Of a DNA stretch of 64,000 nt, positions 1 to 8,481 are shown piece after piece. This DNA is from Peribacillus frigoritolerans. Its GTDB lineage: Bacteria > Bacillota > Bacilli > Bacillales > DSM-1321. The notes below the pieces were generated by a model. That model saw only the letters and a list, made by a program, of their open reading frames with translations. It was not told where the DNA came from and made no database searches. The stretch spans positions 1,538,501 to 1,602,500 of the forward strand of contig JAUPFL010000001.1 of the NCBI GenBank assembly GCA_030562215.1, read 5' to 3'. The translations under genes and the position numbers were made by a program. The number at the start of each line of letters is the position of its first letter. The stretch's first letter is position 1.

Positions 1-328
1 GTCAAGGTTGAAAAGGGGCATGAGAACAAATTAATAATCCATTAATCTGGGAGAAATCAAGGGTCGAAAAAAGCTGATCCAAGCCAGGAACATGTAGCTA
101 ACCATAAAAAAGGTTTAACCGGGAAGCGGTTTTGTTAAGCTAATAGCTTAGTGAAAATCAGTGCCTTTGTATGTATTAAGCTCGTTCATTGAAGAGAATC
201 TAATTTCCAAGGTAGTCTTTTTTGTTAAACCTTCAAATCTTTGAAGGATTAAATGGAATTCCATGTTACTATAGAGCAGTGAAATTAACCAATTCACATT
301 AACCATTACATAAAGGAAGGGTATAAAT
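1..328. other. Left-edge non-coding stretch
   Basis: A frame open from base 1 closes at a stop near base 45 and could be the tail of a gene lying to the left, but too little is present to identify it. The rest shows no convincing gene. A possible Shine-Dalgarno (AAGGAAGGG) sits just before the YitT start at 329. Confidence 0.4.
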
Positions 329-1167
329 ATGAAAAAGATTTCTTTAGATGTTTTCTTTATATTAATAGGAGCTTTTATTTTCGCTTTGGCAATAAATCTT
401 TTCGTCATTCCCAATGAACTTGGCGAGGGAGGGGTCACGGGGATAACCATCATTTTATTTTATCTTTTTGAATGGTCACCAGGGCTGTTAAGTTTGATCA
501 TTAATGCTTTCCTGCTTATCGTCGGTTATAAATATTTGTCGAAAATGACAACGGTATATACAATCGTAGCCGTTGCATTCAATTCACTTTTCCTTCATTT
601 AACCGAAAATTGGACGATATCTTCAGATGAATTGGTCATCAATGCGATATTTGGCGGGGTTTTTGCCGGTGCAGGAATTGGCATGATCATTCGTGTTGGA
701 GGCACTACTGCCGGTACGACGATCCTTGCCCGAATTACGAATAAGTATTTGGGGTGGAGCTTAAGCTACGGACTTCTGTTTTTCGATTTAATCGTTGCGT
801 TCTCATCTTATTTCATCATTGGTGCAGAAGGTCTGATGCTCACTATACTAATGCTTTATATTGGAACAAAAACGATGGAATTCATCATTGAGGGATTGAA
901 CCCGAAAAAAGCGATCACCATCATTTCAAAAGAAGCGGACCAGATTGCAAAACAAGTAACCGAATTGATGGACCGGGGGTCACTGTTTTTAGCGGTCATG
1001 GATACTATACAAAAGCATCCAAGGATATTTTATATATCGTTATAAGTAAGCAAGAGGTTCTGAAGTTAAAGAGAATAGTGCAGTCAACCGATAGCAATGC
1101 TTTTATAGCCATACATGACGTTCGGGACGTATTTGGTGAAGGATTCCTGGATATCTCAAAGTCATGA
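329..1167 (+). CDS. YitT family membrane protein (DUF2179), frameshifted
   Basis: Polytopic membrane protein with about five hydrophobic segments followed by a cytoplasmic DUF2179 domain. The N-terminal VFFILIGAFIFALAINLF segment and the glycine-rich GGTTAGTTILARI stretch are typical of the YitT family. The uninterrupted frame stops at 1045 with an unnatural tail. In the next frame the family-typical C-terminus continues (RGVTVFSGHGYYT, then DILYIVISKQE, then VFGEGF) to a stop at 1165-1167. The break is in a five-G run near 974, where a sixth G restores the gene. The transport substrate of the family is not established. A terminator follows. Confidence 0.85.
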
Positions 1168-1191
1168 TGTGAATAAGGTATTGGCGAAATG

Positions 1192-1214
1192 AAAAGGCCT
1201 ATTAGGCTTTTTTA
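1192..1214 (+). terminator. Rho-independent terminator after yitT-like gene
   Basis: AAAGGCC and GGCTTT arms flank a short loop and are followed by a T tract. It lies 25 bases after the restored YitT stop. Confidence 0.7.
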
Positions 1215-1320
1215 TTTTGCATTGAAAAAAATCTGTAAATTCCGAATAATTTGTTATATTATGCAAGGAAGAAACCACACACCCTGAGGAGTGCAGCCAT
1301 TAAATGTGGAGGTGTCCAAG

Positions 1321-1824
1321 ATGATCCTTTTAAAAGTGGATGACAGAAAGTTTGGGAAAAGCAATATCAAGTACAGTGGATCTGGTAAGACTACTGTTCT
1401 AATTGCTAAGTGTGGCCTACTATTGAACAAAATAGCTAAGAGTGATAAAGGGATATGTCTTATTACGCATACAAATGTTGCAGTAGATGAGATTAGGACA
1501 GGTTTAGCAAAAATGGGGATGAATGATATAGAATACCCTAACTTTATTGGAACAATTCAGGAGTTCTTTAATAATTTTTTTGCAAAGAAAGCATTCCACA
1601 TGATTTTAGGAGAAAAGAATTTTAGGGTGTTAGATGATGAAGAATAACAAGAGAAGTTTTCTGAGCTTTTTGATCAAAGGAAACCTGATTGGTATAATAC
1701 GTATAATCCAAAAGTAAACAAATGGAATCCGAAAATTTTAATCACTGATGATTTTTCATACAGTATTGTTAGTGATGTAAAGAATACAATTAAGAGTCCT
1801 TTCAATCGGAGCATAGAAATCTGA
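1321..1824 (+). pseudogene. Remnant of a UvrD-like superfamily I helicase
   Basis: Starts at an ATG behind GGAGGTG. It encodes a Walker A motif (GSGKTTVLIAKC), then LITHTNVAVDEI and YPNFIGTIQEFF, which fit the N-terminal ATPase portion of UvrD/Rep-type helicases. A TAA at 1645-1647 interrupts the frame, which then stays open to 1824 (QEKFSELFDQRKPDWY and on). Helicases of this type are 600 residues or more, so the helicase motifs beyond this point are missing. This is a truncated, decayed copy. Some such UvrD-like proteins belong to Gabija-type defence pairs, but no partner is seen here. Confidence 0.6.
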
Positions 1825-2144
1825 AGCGAATAGGAGAACAACAACACGCTATCTATCTTTACAATGGAGCACTGGAGGTACTGTCATTTGAAAATGAAGA
1901 AAGAAAATATGTCATCACAGGGAACCTAATCGTAACCTATATACAGTGTGAAGATTGGGGAAATGCGAAGAGAATTATTGATTTAGTAAACGAGAATGAA
2001 CTTTATTCGTTATCGCGAGATCACTTTTTTTACAACAAAGAAGAAGTCGAACAGAAATTTATCGAGGGAATCGATAGGGAAATAATAACGTCATCATTTG
2101 TACAAAGGGAGGATAATAGAATTGATCAAGATTTTTGCGCTTAA
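1812..2144 (+). pseudogene. Unidentified open-frame remnant
   Basis: A second open frame overlaps the end of the helicase remnant and reads HRNLKRIGEQQHAIYLYNGA, then LIVTYIQCEDWGNAKRIIDL. The helical, TPR-like composition suggests part of a real protein, but no start codon or ribosome site is present and I do not recognise the family. It may be downstream coding sequence of the same decayed locus. Its end overlaps the start of the phosphopantetheinyl transferase. Confidence 0.35.
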
Positions 2145-2806
2145 GATACCAGGAGAAATTGAACCGGAAATTTTTTTAAAATGGAGCACAAAAGTATCAA
2201 AAGAACGAATGGAGAAAGTAAGTCGATTCTTTCGAAAGGAGGATGCAATGCGCTCACTGTTCTCTGAACTATTAGTGAGAGCGGTCATAAGTAAAGAATT
2301 TAACATACCAAATGAAGAAATTAAATTTACTTATAATCAATATGGGAAACCGTCGTTAAAGAATTCAAAGTCTTTTTTTCAATGTTTCTCATTCAGGTGA
2401 GTGGGTAGTGGCAATATTCCATACAGCCCCCATAGGGATTGATGTGGAAAAAATTCGCCCTGTTGATATTCACATCGCTGAACGCATTTTTTCGGATAAG
2501 GAATATCAAGAAATTTTGAGGAAGCCAAGGGAAGAACAAGAAAACTATTTTTTTGATTTATGGAGCTTAAAGGAAAGCTATGTAAAGGCTGTGGGAAAAG
2601 GCTTGTGCCAACCTTTTCATTCGTTTTCCATAACCAAAAAAAACAACGGGGAGATTATTTTTGCATGCAATGAAAGTCCCTGTCGCTGGTTTTTTAAGCA
2701 GTATAATTTGGCAGAAGGTTATACCTTGTCAGCGTGTACTATACAGGCGCAATTTCCCGAGGAAGTAACATTAATGGACCTAGAAGCAATAGAACAAGTT
2801 ATATAA
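2122..2806 (+). CDS. 4'-phosphopantetheinyl transferase (Sfp family), frameshifted
   Basis: Transfers phosphopantetheine from CoA to a serine of carrier proteins. The TTG at 2122 is preferred because AAAGGGAGG lies nine bases upstream. The restored protein follows Sfp closely: FFRKEDAMRSLFSELLVR, QYGKPSLKN, FNVSHSGEWVVAIF, GIDVEKIRP (magnesium-binding Asp/Glu) and WSLKESYVKAVGKGL. The reading frame breaks in a T run near 2375, inside the NVSHSG motif, leaving a 303-base piece and a 399-base piece. The two carrier-protein domains encoded from 9.7 to 12 kb are natural partners, so this gene probably serves that cluster. Confidence 0.9.
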
Positions 2807-2807
2807 G

Positions 2808-2825
2808 ACTTTGTTATAATAAAGT
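2808..2825. promoter_or_regulatory. Candidate MarR operator ahead of the marR-type gene
   Basis: ACTTTGTTATAATAAAGT has ACTTT/AAAGT arms around a TTATAAT -10-like core. The central TGTTATAA recurs in the palindrome at 3298-3324, which suggests one autoregulating repressor binds both. Confidence 0.45.
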
Positions 2826-2858
2826 TAGAATTTTACTTTTTTATGAGAGGAAATCAAT

Positions 2859-3287
2859 ATGGACAAAAAAATGAAAAGTTGGATAGGATTTTGGTTAAAA
2901 AGGAATTATAGATCAATTTGTAATTATTTAGATCATGAGTTAGAACAATACAACATAACGAATTCACAATTAGGTGTATTGCTTATCTTATGGGAAAGTG
3001 ACGGTACCAGCCAGAAAGTAGTTCAACAGACTTTGGGAATTACGCCAGCGTCAATAACTAATCTCATTAAAGGACTTGAAAACAAAGGACTTATTATTAG
3101 AAGAGTGGATCCTAATGATTCAAGGGCAAATCTTATGTATTTGACGGACAAAGGAAAAGCGCTAGAGGAAAGATGCTTGACTATTGTCGAGAAAGCAGAA
3201 GTCATAGTTCGTAAGGGGTTTTCGCCTGAAGAGACTATGATACTTCGCTTATGGCTTCAGCGTGTGCATAAAAATATTGAAATATAA
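2859..3287 (+). CDS. MarR family transcriptional regulator
   Basis: Intact 142-residue winged-helix regulator. The DNA-binding core is visible as GVLLILWESDGTSQKVVQQ, then ITPASITNLIKGLENKGLI, then the wing RRVDPNDSRANLMYLTDKGK. The ATG follows GAGAGGAAATCAAT. It is transcribed in the same direction as the carboxymuconolactone-decarboxylase-like gene 110 bases downstream. Both genes are preceded by palindromes sharing TGTTATAA, so autoregulation and control of the neighbour are likely. The ligand is unknown. Confidence 0.9.
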   Translation: MDKKMKSWIGFWLKRNYRSICNYLDHELEQYNITNSQLGVLLILWESDGTSQKVVQQTLGITPASITNLIKGLENKGLIIRRVDPNDSRANLMYLTDKGKALEERCLTIVEKAEVIVRKGFSPEETMILRLWLQRVHKNIEI

Positions 3288-3297
3288 CAAAACGCTT

Positions 3298-3324
3298 ATT
3301 TACATCTGTTATAAGATTGTAAAT
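3298..3324. promoter_or_regulatory. Imperfect palindrome, candidate MarR operator
   Basis: ATTTACA and TGTAAAT arms (with inner ATCT/AGAT) surround GTTATA, immediately upstream of a TTGACA -35 at 3326-3331 and a TACCAT -10 at 3349-3354 (17-base spacer). The position suits repression of the downstream gene. Confidence 0.5.
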
Positions 3325-3397
3325 ATTGACAATCCAAAAATATTTAGATACCATAATTTATGGAAGCTAATGATTTCTATTTTTTGGAGGGATAATA

Positions 3398-4063
3398 TTG
3401 ATTAAAATGGATGATGTTTTATACAAACGGTCTAACTTGGAGCGAGTTTCTGATATTCAAAAGCTTGCGCCCAAAACAGCGAATGCTTTTTTTGGTTTTA
3501 TGAATGAGGCGTTTTCTCCTGGTTTAATTGATGCTAGAACCAAAGAACTGATCGCTGTTGCTATTACGCATGTAACAGGGTGTCCTTACTGCATCGATGT
3601 TCATACAAAAAAATTCAAAGGTCACGGCGGAACAGTAGAGGAGATTTTGGAAGCGGTTATGGTTGCGGGCGTAGTAAACGCTGAGTCCGTCATTTTAAAA
3701 AGTGTGAATGCATTAAATGCTTTCAAGGGAGAAGCAAGTGATAGCCTTTATTTGAAAACTTATATGGATAAATTCAAGGAAGTTAAGACGGCGTTACCTA
3801 AGGCAGTGGAATCTTTTGAAGTATTTAATACAGATGTACTTGTTTCAGGAAATATCGATGCAAAGACTAAGCAACTTATTGCCGTGGCAGTCGCTCAAGT
3901 GACTGGATGCGCCTATAGTATTGAGGTCCATACTCAAAACTATAAGAAACTTGGTGGGGAAATGGAAGAGATTTTGGAAGCGATTATGGTTGCGGGCGTT
4001 GCAAATGCGGGATATGTTCTCACTCACAGCGTGAATTCTTTGACGTGTTTTGAAAAGCACTAA
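3398..4063 (+). CDS. Tandem carboxymuconolactone decarboxylase-like (AhpD fold) protein
   Basis: A 221-residue protein made of two homologous CMD domains. Repeat one contains ELIAVAITHVTGCPYCIDVH, with a CxxC motif as in AhpD-type disulfide reductases. Repeat two contains QLIAVAVAQVTGCAYSIEVH, where the second cysteine is serine. Both repeats end in EEILEA(V/I)MVAGV and an alanine-rich helix. The TTG start at 3398 has TTGGAGG seven bases upstream; an in-frame ATG at 3407 is the alternative. A peroxidase-partner or stress-reductase role is plausible, but the substrate is unknown. Confidence 0.85.
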   Translation: MIKMDDVLYKRSNLERVSDIQKLAPKTANAFFGFMNEAFSPGLIDARTKELIAVAITHVTGCPYCIDVHTKKFKGHGGTVEEILEAVMVAGVVNAESVILKSVNALNAFKGEASDSLYLKTYMDKFKEVKTALPKAVESFEVFNTDVLVSGNIDAKTKQLIAVAVAQVTGCAYSIEVHTQNYKKLGGEMEEILEAIMVAGVANAGYVLTHSVNSLTCFEKH

Positions 4064-4075
4064 ACATTATTATAA

Positions 4076-4113
4076 TTAAAGAAACTTGGTCATTTAGGTC
4101 GGGTTTCTTTAAT
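4076..4113 (+). terminator. Terminator after CMD-like gene
   Basis: TTAAAGAAAC pairs with GTTTCTTTAA across a short loop beginning 13 bases after the stop. Confidence 0.7.
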
Positions 4114-4313
4114 TTGAAACTTTTCTTATATACGTCGGAGTATCGTTTACCTGTTTCCGATAATCTGTGTCAAAAACAGACCGTAGTGTAGATTATAATT
4201 TAGAAATCGAAATAAAACTCAAATATTAACCGATTAAATAAGTTGTAAAAAATATATAAAAGGATATTATTGTAATTATATAGTTAGAAAGCTAAATAAA
4301 AGGAGGGGTAATC

Positions 4314-4406
4314 TTGATTGATAAATGTGTTCGTATTTTCTCGAGATTTATGCCAAAAGTATGTATGCGTTTTTTTGCAAAGTTAATGGGGAAAAAACTA
4401 CAATGA
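4314..4406 (+). CDS. Small cationic peptide ORF (30 residues)
   Basis: TTG start with a strong AAAAGGAGGGG four bases upstream. The peptide begins MIDKCVRIFSRFMPK and ends AKLMGKKLQ. It has eight Lys/Arg against one Asp, two cysteines, and alternating hydrophobic and basic residues that would form an amphipathic helix. It stands alone between two terminators, just upstream of an exporter gene. A leaderless antimicrobial or signalling peptide is possible but is only an inference from composition. No family was recognised. Confidence 0.5.
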   Translation: MIDKCVRIFSRFMPKVCMRFFAKLMGKKLQ

Positions 4407-4479
4407 TATATTAAACGACTTGATATAGTCATATAGAAATTAAACTAAGAACTAGGTTTGTTTTCTAGAAAGATCGTGG

Positions 4480-4519
4480 AAAAAGCCCACCGAATCTAAA
4501 AAGGGTCGATGGGCTTTTT
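4480..4519. terminator. Bidirectional terminator
   Basis: A perfect AAAAAGCCCA / TGGGCTTTTT stem gives a T tract on either strand. It lies between the plus-strand peptide ORF and the convergent minus-strand small zinc-ribbon gene, and can end both. Confidence 0.85.
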
Positions 4520-4529
4520 AAAATTCTTT

Positions 4530-4669
4530 TTACTTTTTGTCACAAGGAATCTGCGGTGATTTCTTTGCATTCTTTTTGTTTTTTCTTTTCTCGTTTGCCC
4601 AAACAATAAAATCCGCCATGTAACACATAGGACATTTTAATTCAAATTCTTTTTTTCTTTGTTGCTCAT
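4530..4669 (-). CDS. Small cysteine-motif protein, frameshifted
   Basis: The ATG at 4667-4669 follows GTGAGGTGATAG. The first frame stops early, but restoring one base in the seven-base homopolymer at 4650-4656 gives about 46 residues containing EFELKCPMCYMADFIVW, a basic middle and a C-terminal PCDKK. The CxxC plus a later cysteine resembles half of a zinc ribbon. It is too short to assign a role. It converges on the shared terminator. Confidence 0.5.
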
Positions 4670-4753
4670 AACTATCACCTCACTTTATTATTTATTACAA
4701 TATTAAACAAATATTACTTTAATTTCCATATAAAAATGAAAGGTGGAAATAAT

Positions 4754-6350
4754 TTGGCTGAACTAAGCGAAAATTCATCGGGCTATGGGGGCATGAAACA
4801 AGTTTTTACTATTAGTTTAGCGCTCTTTATTATTTTCTTAGATGGAAGTATTGTAAACATTGCGTTGCCAAGCATCATCAAAGAATATAGCACTGACTTA
4901 GGAATGGCATCTTGGATAATAAATGCGTACGTCATTACTGTAGCGGTTTTTCTTGTTTTTATGGGGAAAATCGGAGATATGTTAGGGAGAGCTAAATTTT
5001 ACAACATAGGCTTGGTTATGTTTATGCTCAGTTCTTTTTTTGCGCGCTTTCCACTAATGTGGAGATGCTTATCCTTTTTCGTTTTTTTCAAGGGATTAGC
5101 GGAGCGATTGTGATACCAACCAGTATGAGTCTAGTTCGTACTGCAGTTCCTCCTGAAAAAGTAGGCTCTGCCATGGGGGTTTGGGGAGCAGTAGGTGGAT
5201 TGGCGATAGCAATTGGACCTGCTTTGGGGGAGTAATTACAGAGGTTTCTGATTGGCGTTGGATGTTTTACATTAACCTTCCTGTCATTACAATTGCTTTG
5301 TTTTTAAATAAAAGAATATTTCAACATTTAAGAGAAAAGACACAACCGCTCCATTTTGATGTTTGGGGGACAATTACATTGAGTGTTACACTCTTTGTTC
5401 TTATTTACACTGTTATTAAAGGGCCGGATGTTGGGTGGATGTCCTGGCCAATAATAGGCGGCTTTACTTTTTCCATACTAGGGGTAGGAGTTTTTTATTG
5501 GATTGAACATAAGATCTCTTATCCGTTAGTTGACTTTGAATTATTCACCAATAAGTTGTATGTAGTTGGGCTGATATCGAATTTACTAGGTGGAATTCTT
5601 TTAAGCGGTATGATGATGATTTTGCCGATCCTTCTTACGGAAGCTATGGAATTTACGTCGTTGCAAGCAGCCTATTTTATTACACCATTATCTGCAGCGA
5701 TGCTGATTACTGCTCCGGTTACGGGGAGACTGATTGATCGCTTCGGTTTTTTTGTCCCTATGATAATTGGTTATATTATCAGTGTTATCGGTTTTTATCT
5801 TTTAACAAGTCTTGAAGTAAACACACCTACACTATCCATATTGTGGAGAATTGGAGTCATTGGTGTTGGGATTGCCATGATTGCAGTTACCAGTTTAACT
5901 GTCAGCACCGTTTCTGTTCAATCTTCACAGTCTTCTGTCGCATCAGGTATTTTTGCAATGGTACGAAATGTTGGAGGGGCCATTGGTGTTTCTCTTTTTG
6001 TTAGTGTGATTATGACATCCTTTAATCATTTCTCTATGGTTTCGATACAAGATTCTATTCAACAAATTCATTCAACTTCTTTGTCAACGTATGAAAAAAG
6101 TAAACTAACAGATGCTTTAAAAGCACAACAGGTATCGTTTTTCGATAGAAATTATACATCCCATTTGGAATCGCTCGAAATCAGTAAGAATAATCTGGGA
6201 GAATCGAAAAAGATGATTTCAGATTTGCGAGATCAGGAACAGAAAAATAAGGTAACTGCTATTCATTATGCATTTATTTTCGGAATGTTATTATCCATTT
6301 TCTTTAGTATTTCAGCGATGTTTTTACTAAAAAAATCATTTCAGTTATAG
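4754..6350 (+). CDS. DHA2-type (14-TM) MFS drug exporter, two frameshifts
   Basis: Proton-driven multidrug or metabolite exporter of the EmrB/QacA type. The TTG start is chosen for AAAGGTGG seven bases upstream. Family motifs are LDGSIVNIALPSI in TM1, ASWIINAYVITVAVF, GKIGDMLGRAK (motif A), GPALGGVITEVSDWRWMF (motif C region) and a Gly-rich C-terminal half. The frame breaks in a T run at 5035-5041 and a G run at 5226-5230; adding one base to each run restores a single protein of about 530 residues. Its position beside the biosynthetic operon makes it a candidate product exporter. Confidence 0.88.
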
Positions 6351-6420
6351 CTAAAAAAGAGTGATTTTGGAGATGGATTAAATTATTTCACCAAAATTCC
6401 AATTTATTATTTACATTTTT

Positions 6421-6466
6421 TTGAAATGCAGATAATATTATCCTGTATTTAAGGAAAATAAATACA
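6421..6466 (+). promoter_or_regulatory. Promoter with overlapping palindrome for the biosynthetic operon
   Basis: TTGAAA (6421-6426) and TGTATT (6444-6449) are separated by 17 bases. The -10 is the left arm of a perfect inverted repeat, TGTATTTA-N7-TAAATACA (6444-6466), placed where a repressor would block initiation. AAAAAGGTGG and the luxE-like start follow. Confidence 0.5.
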
Positions 6467-6495
6467 AAACAGGTAAAAAAAGGTGGTTTTGATTA

Positions 6496-7695
6496 ATGGG
6501 TAGTTATTTTGCTGAAGTGGTAAAAAATATGAACAATTTGGGGATTGATCCAGTAGGGGCAGTTATCTCGTCTGTAAAAGACATTTATACACGACCAGAA
6601 AAAGAAATTGAGGAAATCAAGGCACACCTAATCTATGATAATTTCAAATTTCATTACGAAAATAATGCCTATTACCGAGGCCTCTGTGATGAACAGGGTG
6701 TGACTCCTGATGATGTGCAGACATTTAAGGATCTCGTAAAAATTCCAGGGATACACGTAGCAAGATTTAAAGATGTTAACTCTCACCAATTGTTGACCAA
6801 ATCTATTGCGTCTCTTGAACACGAACTAAGAAGTTCAGGAACAAGTGGTATTCCTAGTATCTCCAGACGGGATGAAGCAACCATCAACCGTACTGTATTA
6901 GGGATTTACGCAATGTATCGAGAGTTCTTCAAATTTTTTGACGGAGAAGCAATCTTCTTGGCACCATCCGCTGAGGAAATGCCGGAAATGGGGATGGTCA
7001 AAGTATTGAGCATGTTCTCTGGATTGATGGATGGAAGCCATAATGTAGTGAAGCAAGCGACTTTTGTTCCAGAAGAGGTAATAGAGTTATTAAATAGATG
7101 GGAAAGAATTCACACCAGACATCTTATTGGACCTCCGTTTATGATTGACCGACTGCTCAATTATCTAAGAGAAAATGATATCAGACTGAAACTGGATCGA
7201 AAAACAAAAGTAATTACTCTAGGTGGATGGAAAAGATATACGGGCGTTGAGATAGATAGAGAACAATTTAATAAGGAATGTGCTGAGTATTTAGGTATCA
7301 AGGAAGATCAAGTGAGAGATATGTATGGATTGGTTGAAACTAATTTTATGGCTATTGAGTGCGAACAACATGAAAAACATGTTCCCCCTTGGGTACATTT
7401 TTCTGTACGGGCCATGGAAGATCTCAGTAAAGAAGTAGAAGATGGGGAAGTAGGAAGACTAGTAATTTTAGACCCTACCTCCATATCGTATCCAGGATTT
7501 ATTATTACGGAAGATCTAGTTTTTCTGTCTAAAGATAAAGGCTGCTCCTGTGGTCGAAATGGACAAAGGATCAACTATTTATTTCGAATTAAAGGGGCGG
7601 AAATCGGTTGCTGTGCCATCAATTTAGAAAAGCACATGGATGAAAATGAAAAGAGCGATGGCGGAGAAGGTTTCTCTGTGAGTTGTTTTTGTTAG
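6496..7695 (+). CDS. LuxE-type acyl-protein synthetase
   Basis: Intact 399-residue member of the LuxE branch of adenylate-forming enzymes, which activate a fatty acid with ATP and pass it to a protein cysteine. Visible motifs are ELRSSGTSGIPS (phosphate-binding loop), TLGGWKRYTG, DMYGLVETNF (adenine and acid site), ISYPGFIITEDL and a cysteine-rich GCSCGRNGQR. The start is supported by AAAAAAGGTGG. It is the first gene of an operon that also holds a second, unrelated acyl activator (FAAL) and a carrier protein. The likely role is loading or transferring an acyl chain; the acceptor is unknown. Confidence 0.8.
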   Translation: MGSYFAEVVKNMNNLGIDPVGAVISSVKDIYTRPEKEIEEIKAHLIYDNFKFHYENNAYYRGLCDEQGVTPDDVQTFKDLVKIPGIHVARFKDVNSHQLLTKSIASLEHELRSSGTSGIPSISRRDEATINRTVLGIYAMYREFFKFFDGEAIFLAPSAEEMPEMGMVKVLSMFSGLMDGSHNVVKQATFVPEEVIELLNRWERIHTRHLIGPPFMIDRLLNYLRENDIRLKLDRKTKVITLGGWKRYTGVEIDREQFNKECAEYLGIKEDQVRDMYGLVETNFMAIECEQHEKHVPPWVHFSVRAMEDLSKEVEDGEVGRLVILDPTSISYPGFIITEDLVFLSKDKGCSCGRNGQRINYLFRIKGAEIGCCAINLEKHMDENEKSDGGEGFSVSCFC

Positions 7696-8107
7696 CAGAC
7701 TAAATTTGGATATATAGAACAGGGAATGCGAAAATAGAAGCATTCTAAAGCAAGGCAGCTTATTTAGAAACAGAAAAGTCAGTAGAGTAGACTGCTTGGG
7801 AACTAAGGACTAGAGCCTCCTACATCGTTGAATGACTGAATTCAAAAATGAGGAGATGATATAAGCTTTTCCGTACAGTGGGTATTTAAAATTAGAAGAG
7901 CAAGTCCTACAGAATATCGAAAAGAAAATTAGAGATCTATTAGAAGAGAAACGAGATAAAAAACGATGCACTACTTCGCGATTGGTGCTAATCGATGCTT
8001 TCACTCATCGGTATGGATTTAGGTTTCTTGTCGCGAAGAGGTGCAAAGTTCTTAGCACTTTCCAAATAAGATGATTATGGATGAAGTAGAAGTAAAGGAG
8101 GCTAAAA
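7696..8107. other. Gap between luxE-like and iscU-like genes
   Basis: About 400 bases with many stops up to 7864, then a frame open from 7865 to about 8070 (YLKLEEQVLQNIEKKIRDLL) that has no start codon or ribosome site. Its first part could be a gene remnant. The second part coincides with a strong inverted repeat, reported separately. AAAGGAGG just before 8108 serves the iscU-like gene. Confidence 0.4.
7967..8045 (+). promoter_or_regulatory. Long structured hairpin upstream of the iscU-like gene
   Basis: TGCACTACTTCGCGA (7967-7981) and TCGCGAAGAGGTGCA (8031-8045) pair at 13 of 15 positions: an 8-bp stem, a 2-base internal loop and a 5-bp stem. Inside the loop a second hairpin forms from CGATG (7993-7997) and CATCG (8006-8010). 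It begins 140 bases before the iscU-like start. There is no T tract, so it is not an ordinary terminator. It could be a leader RNA or protein-binding element; it matches no riboswitch I know. Confidence 0.45.
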
Positions 8108-8481
8108 ATGTACAACGAAATTATTACAGAACATTTTATGAATCCCCGTAATATTGGAGAGCTAGAGCATCCAAGTCGCGTTATTAAAATTGGCAACGCT
8201 GTTTGTGGAGATACTATCATCCTTCATATTGCTTACAACAATAATCAAGAAATTACGGACGTCAGATATAAAGCTTATGGTTGTGCCACATCTATCGCCA
8301 CAGTCAGTGTGTGTTTAGTGAATTTATACAGAATAAGTGTATTTCCGATTTGTCTGCCGTTTCCGAGACAGAAATCGAGGCTTTGCTTGGGGAATTAGAG
8401 CCAAATCAAATGCATTGTCTGGATATCATGAAAGAGCTCTTTAAACAACTTGGTATACCGGAAGGGACGAATGCATGTTGA
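8108..8481 (+). CDS. IscU/NifU-like Fe-S scaffold protein, frameshifted
   Basis: Small scaffold-fold protein that normally accepts sulfur from a cysteine desulfurase. MYNEIITEHFMNPRNIG, NAVCGDTI, YGCATSIAT and NQMHCLDIMKELF give the three cluster-ligand cysteines and the conserved Asp. The frame shifts in a GT repeat near 8305: the first frame continues to a false end at 8398, and the correct one ends at 8481. The end overlaps the desulfurase start by seven bases, showing tight coupling. Its presence inside a lipid/polyketide operon, rather than with suf or isc genes, suggests a dedicated sulfur-transfer role. Confidence 0.82.

Noticed and set aside
148-453. Minus-strand 101-codon frame over the yitT-like start
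   Set aside because: It overlaps a recognisable gene, has no ribosome site and no family features.
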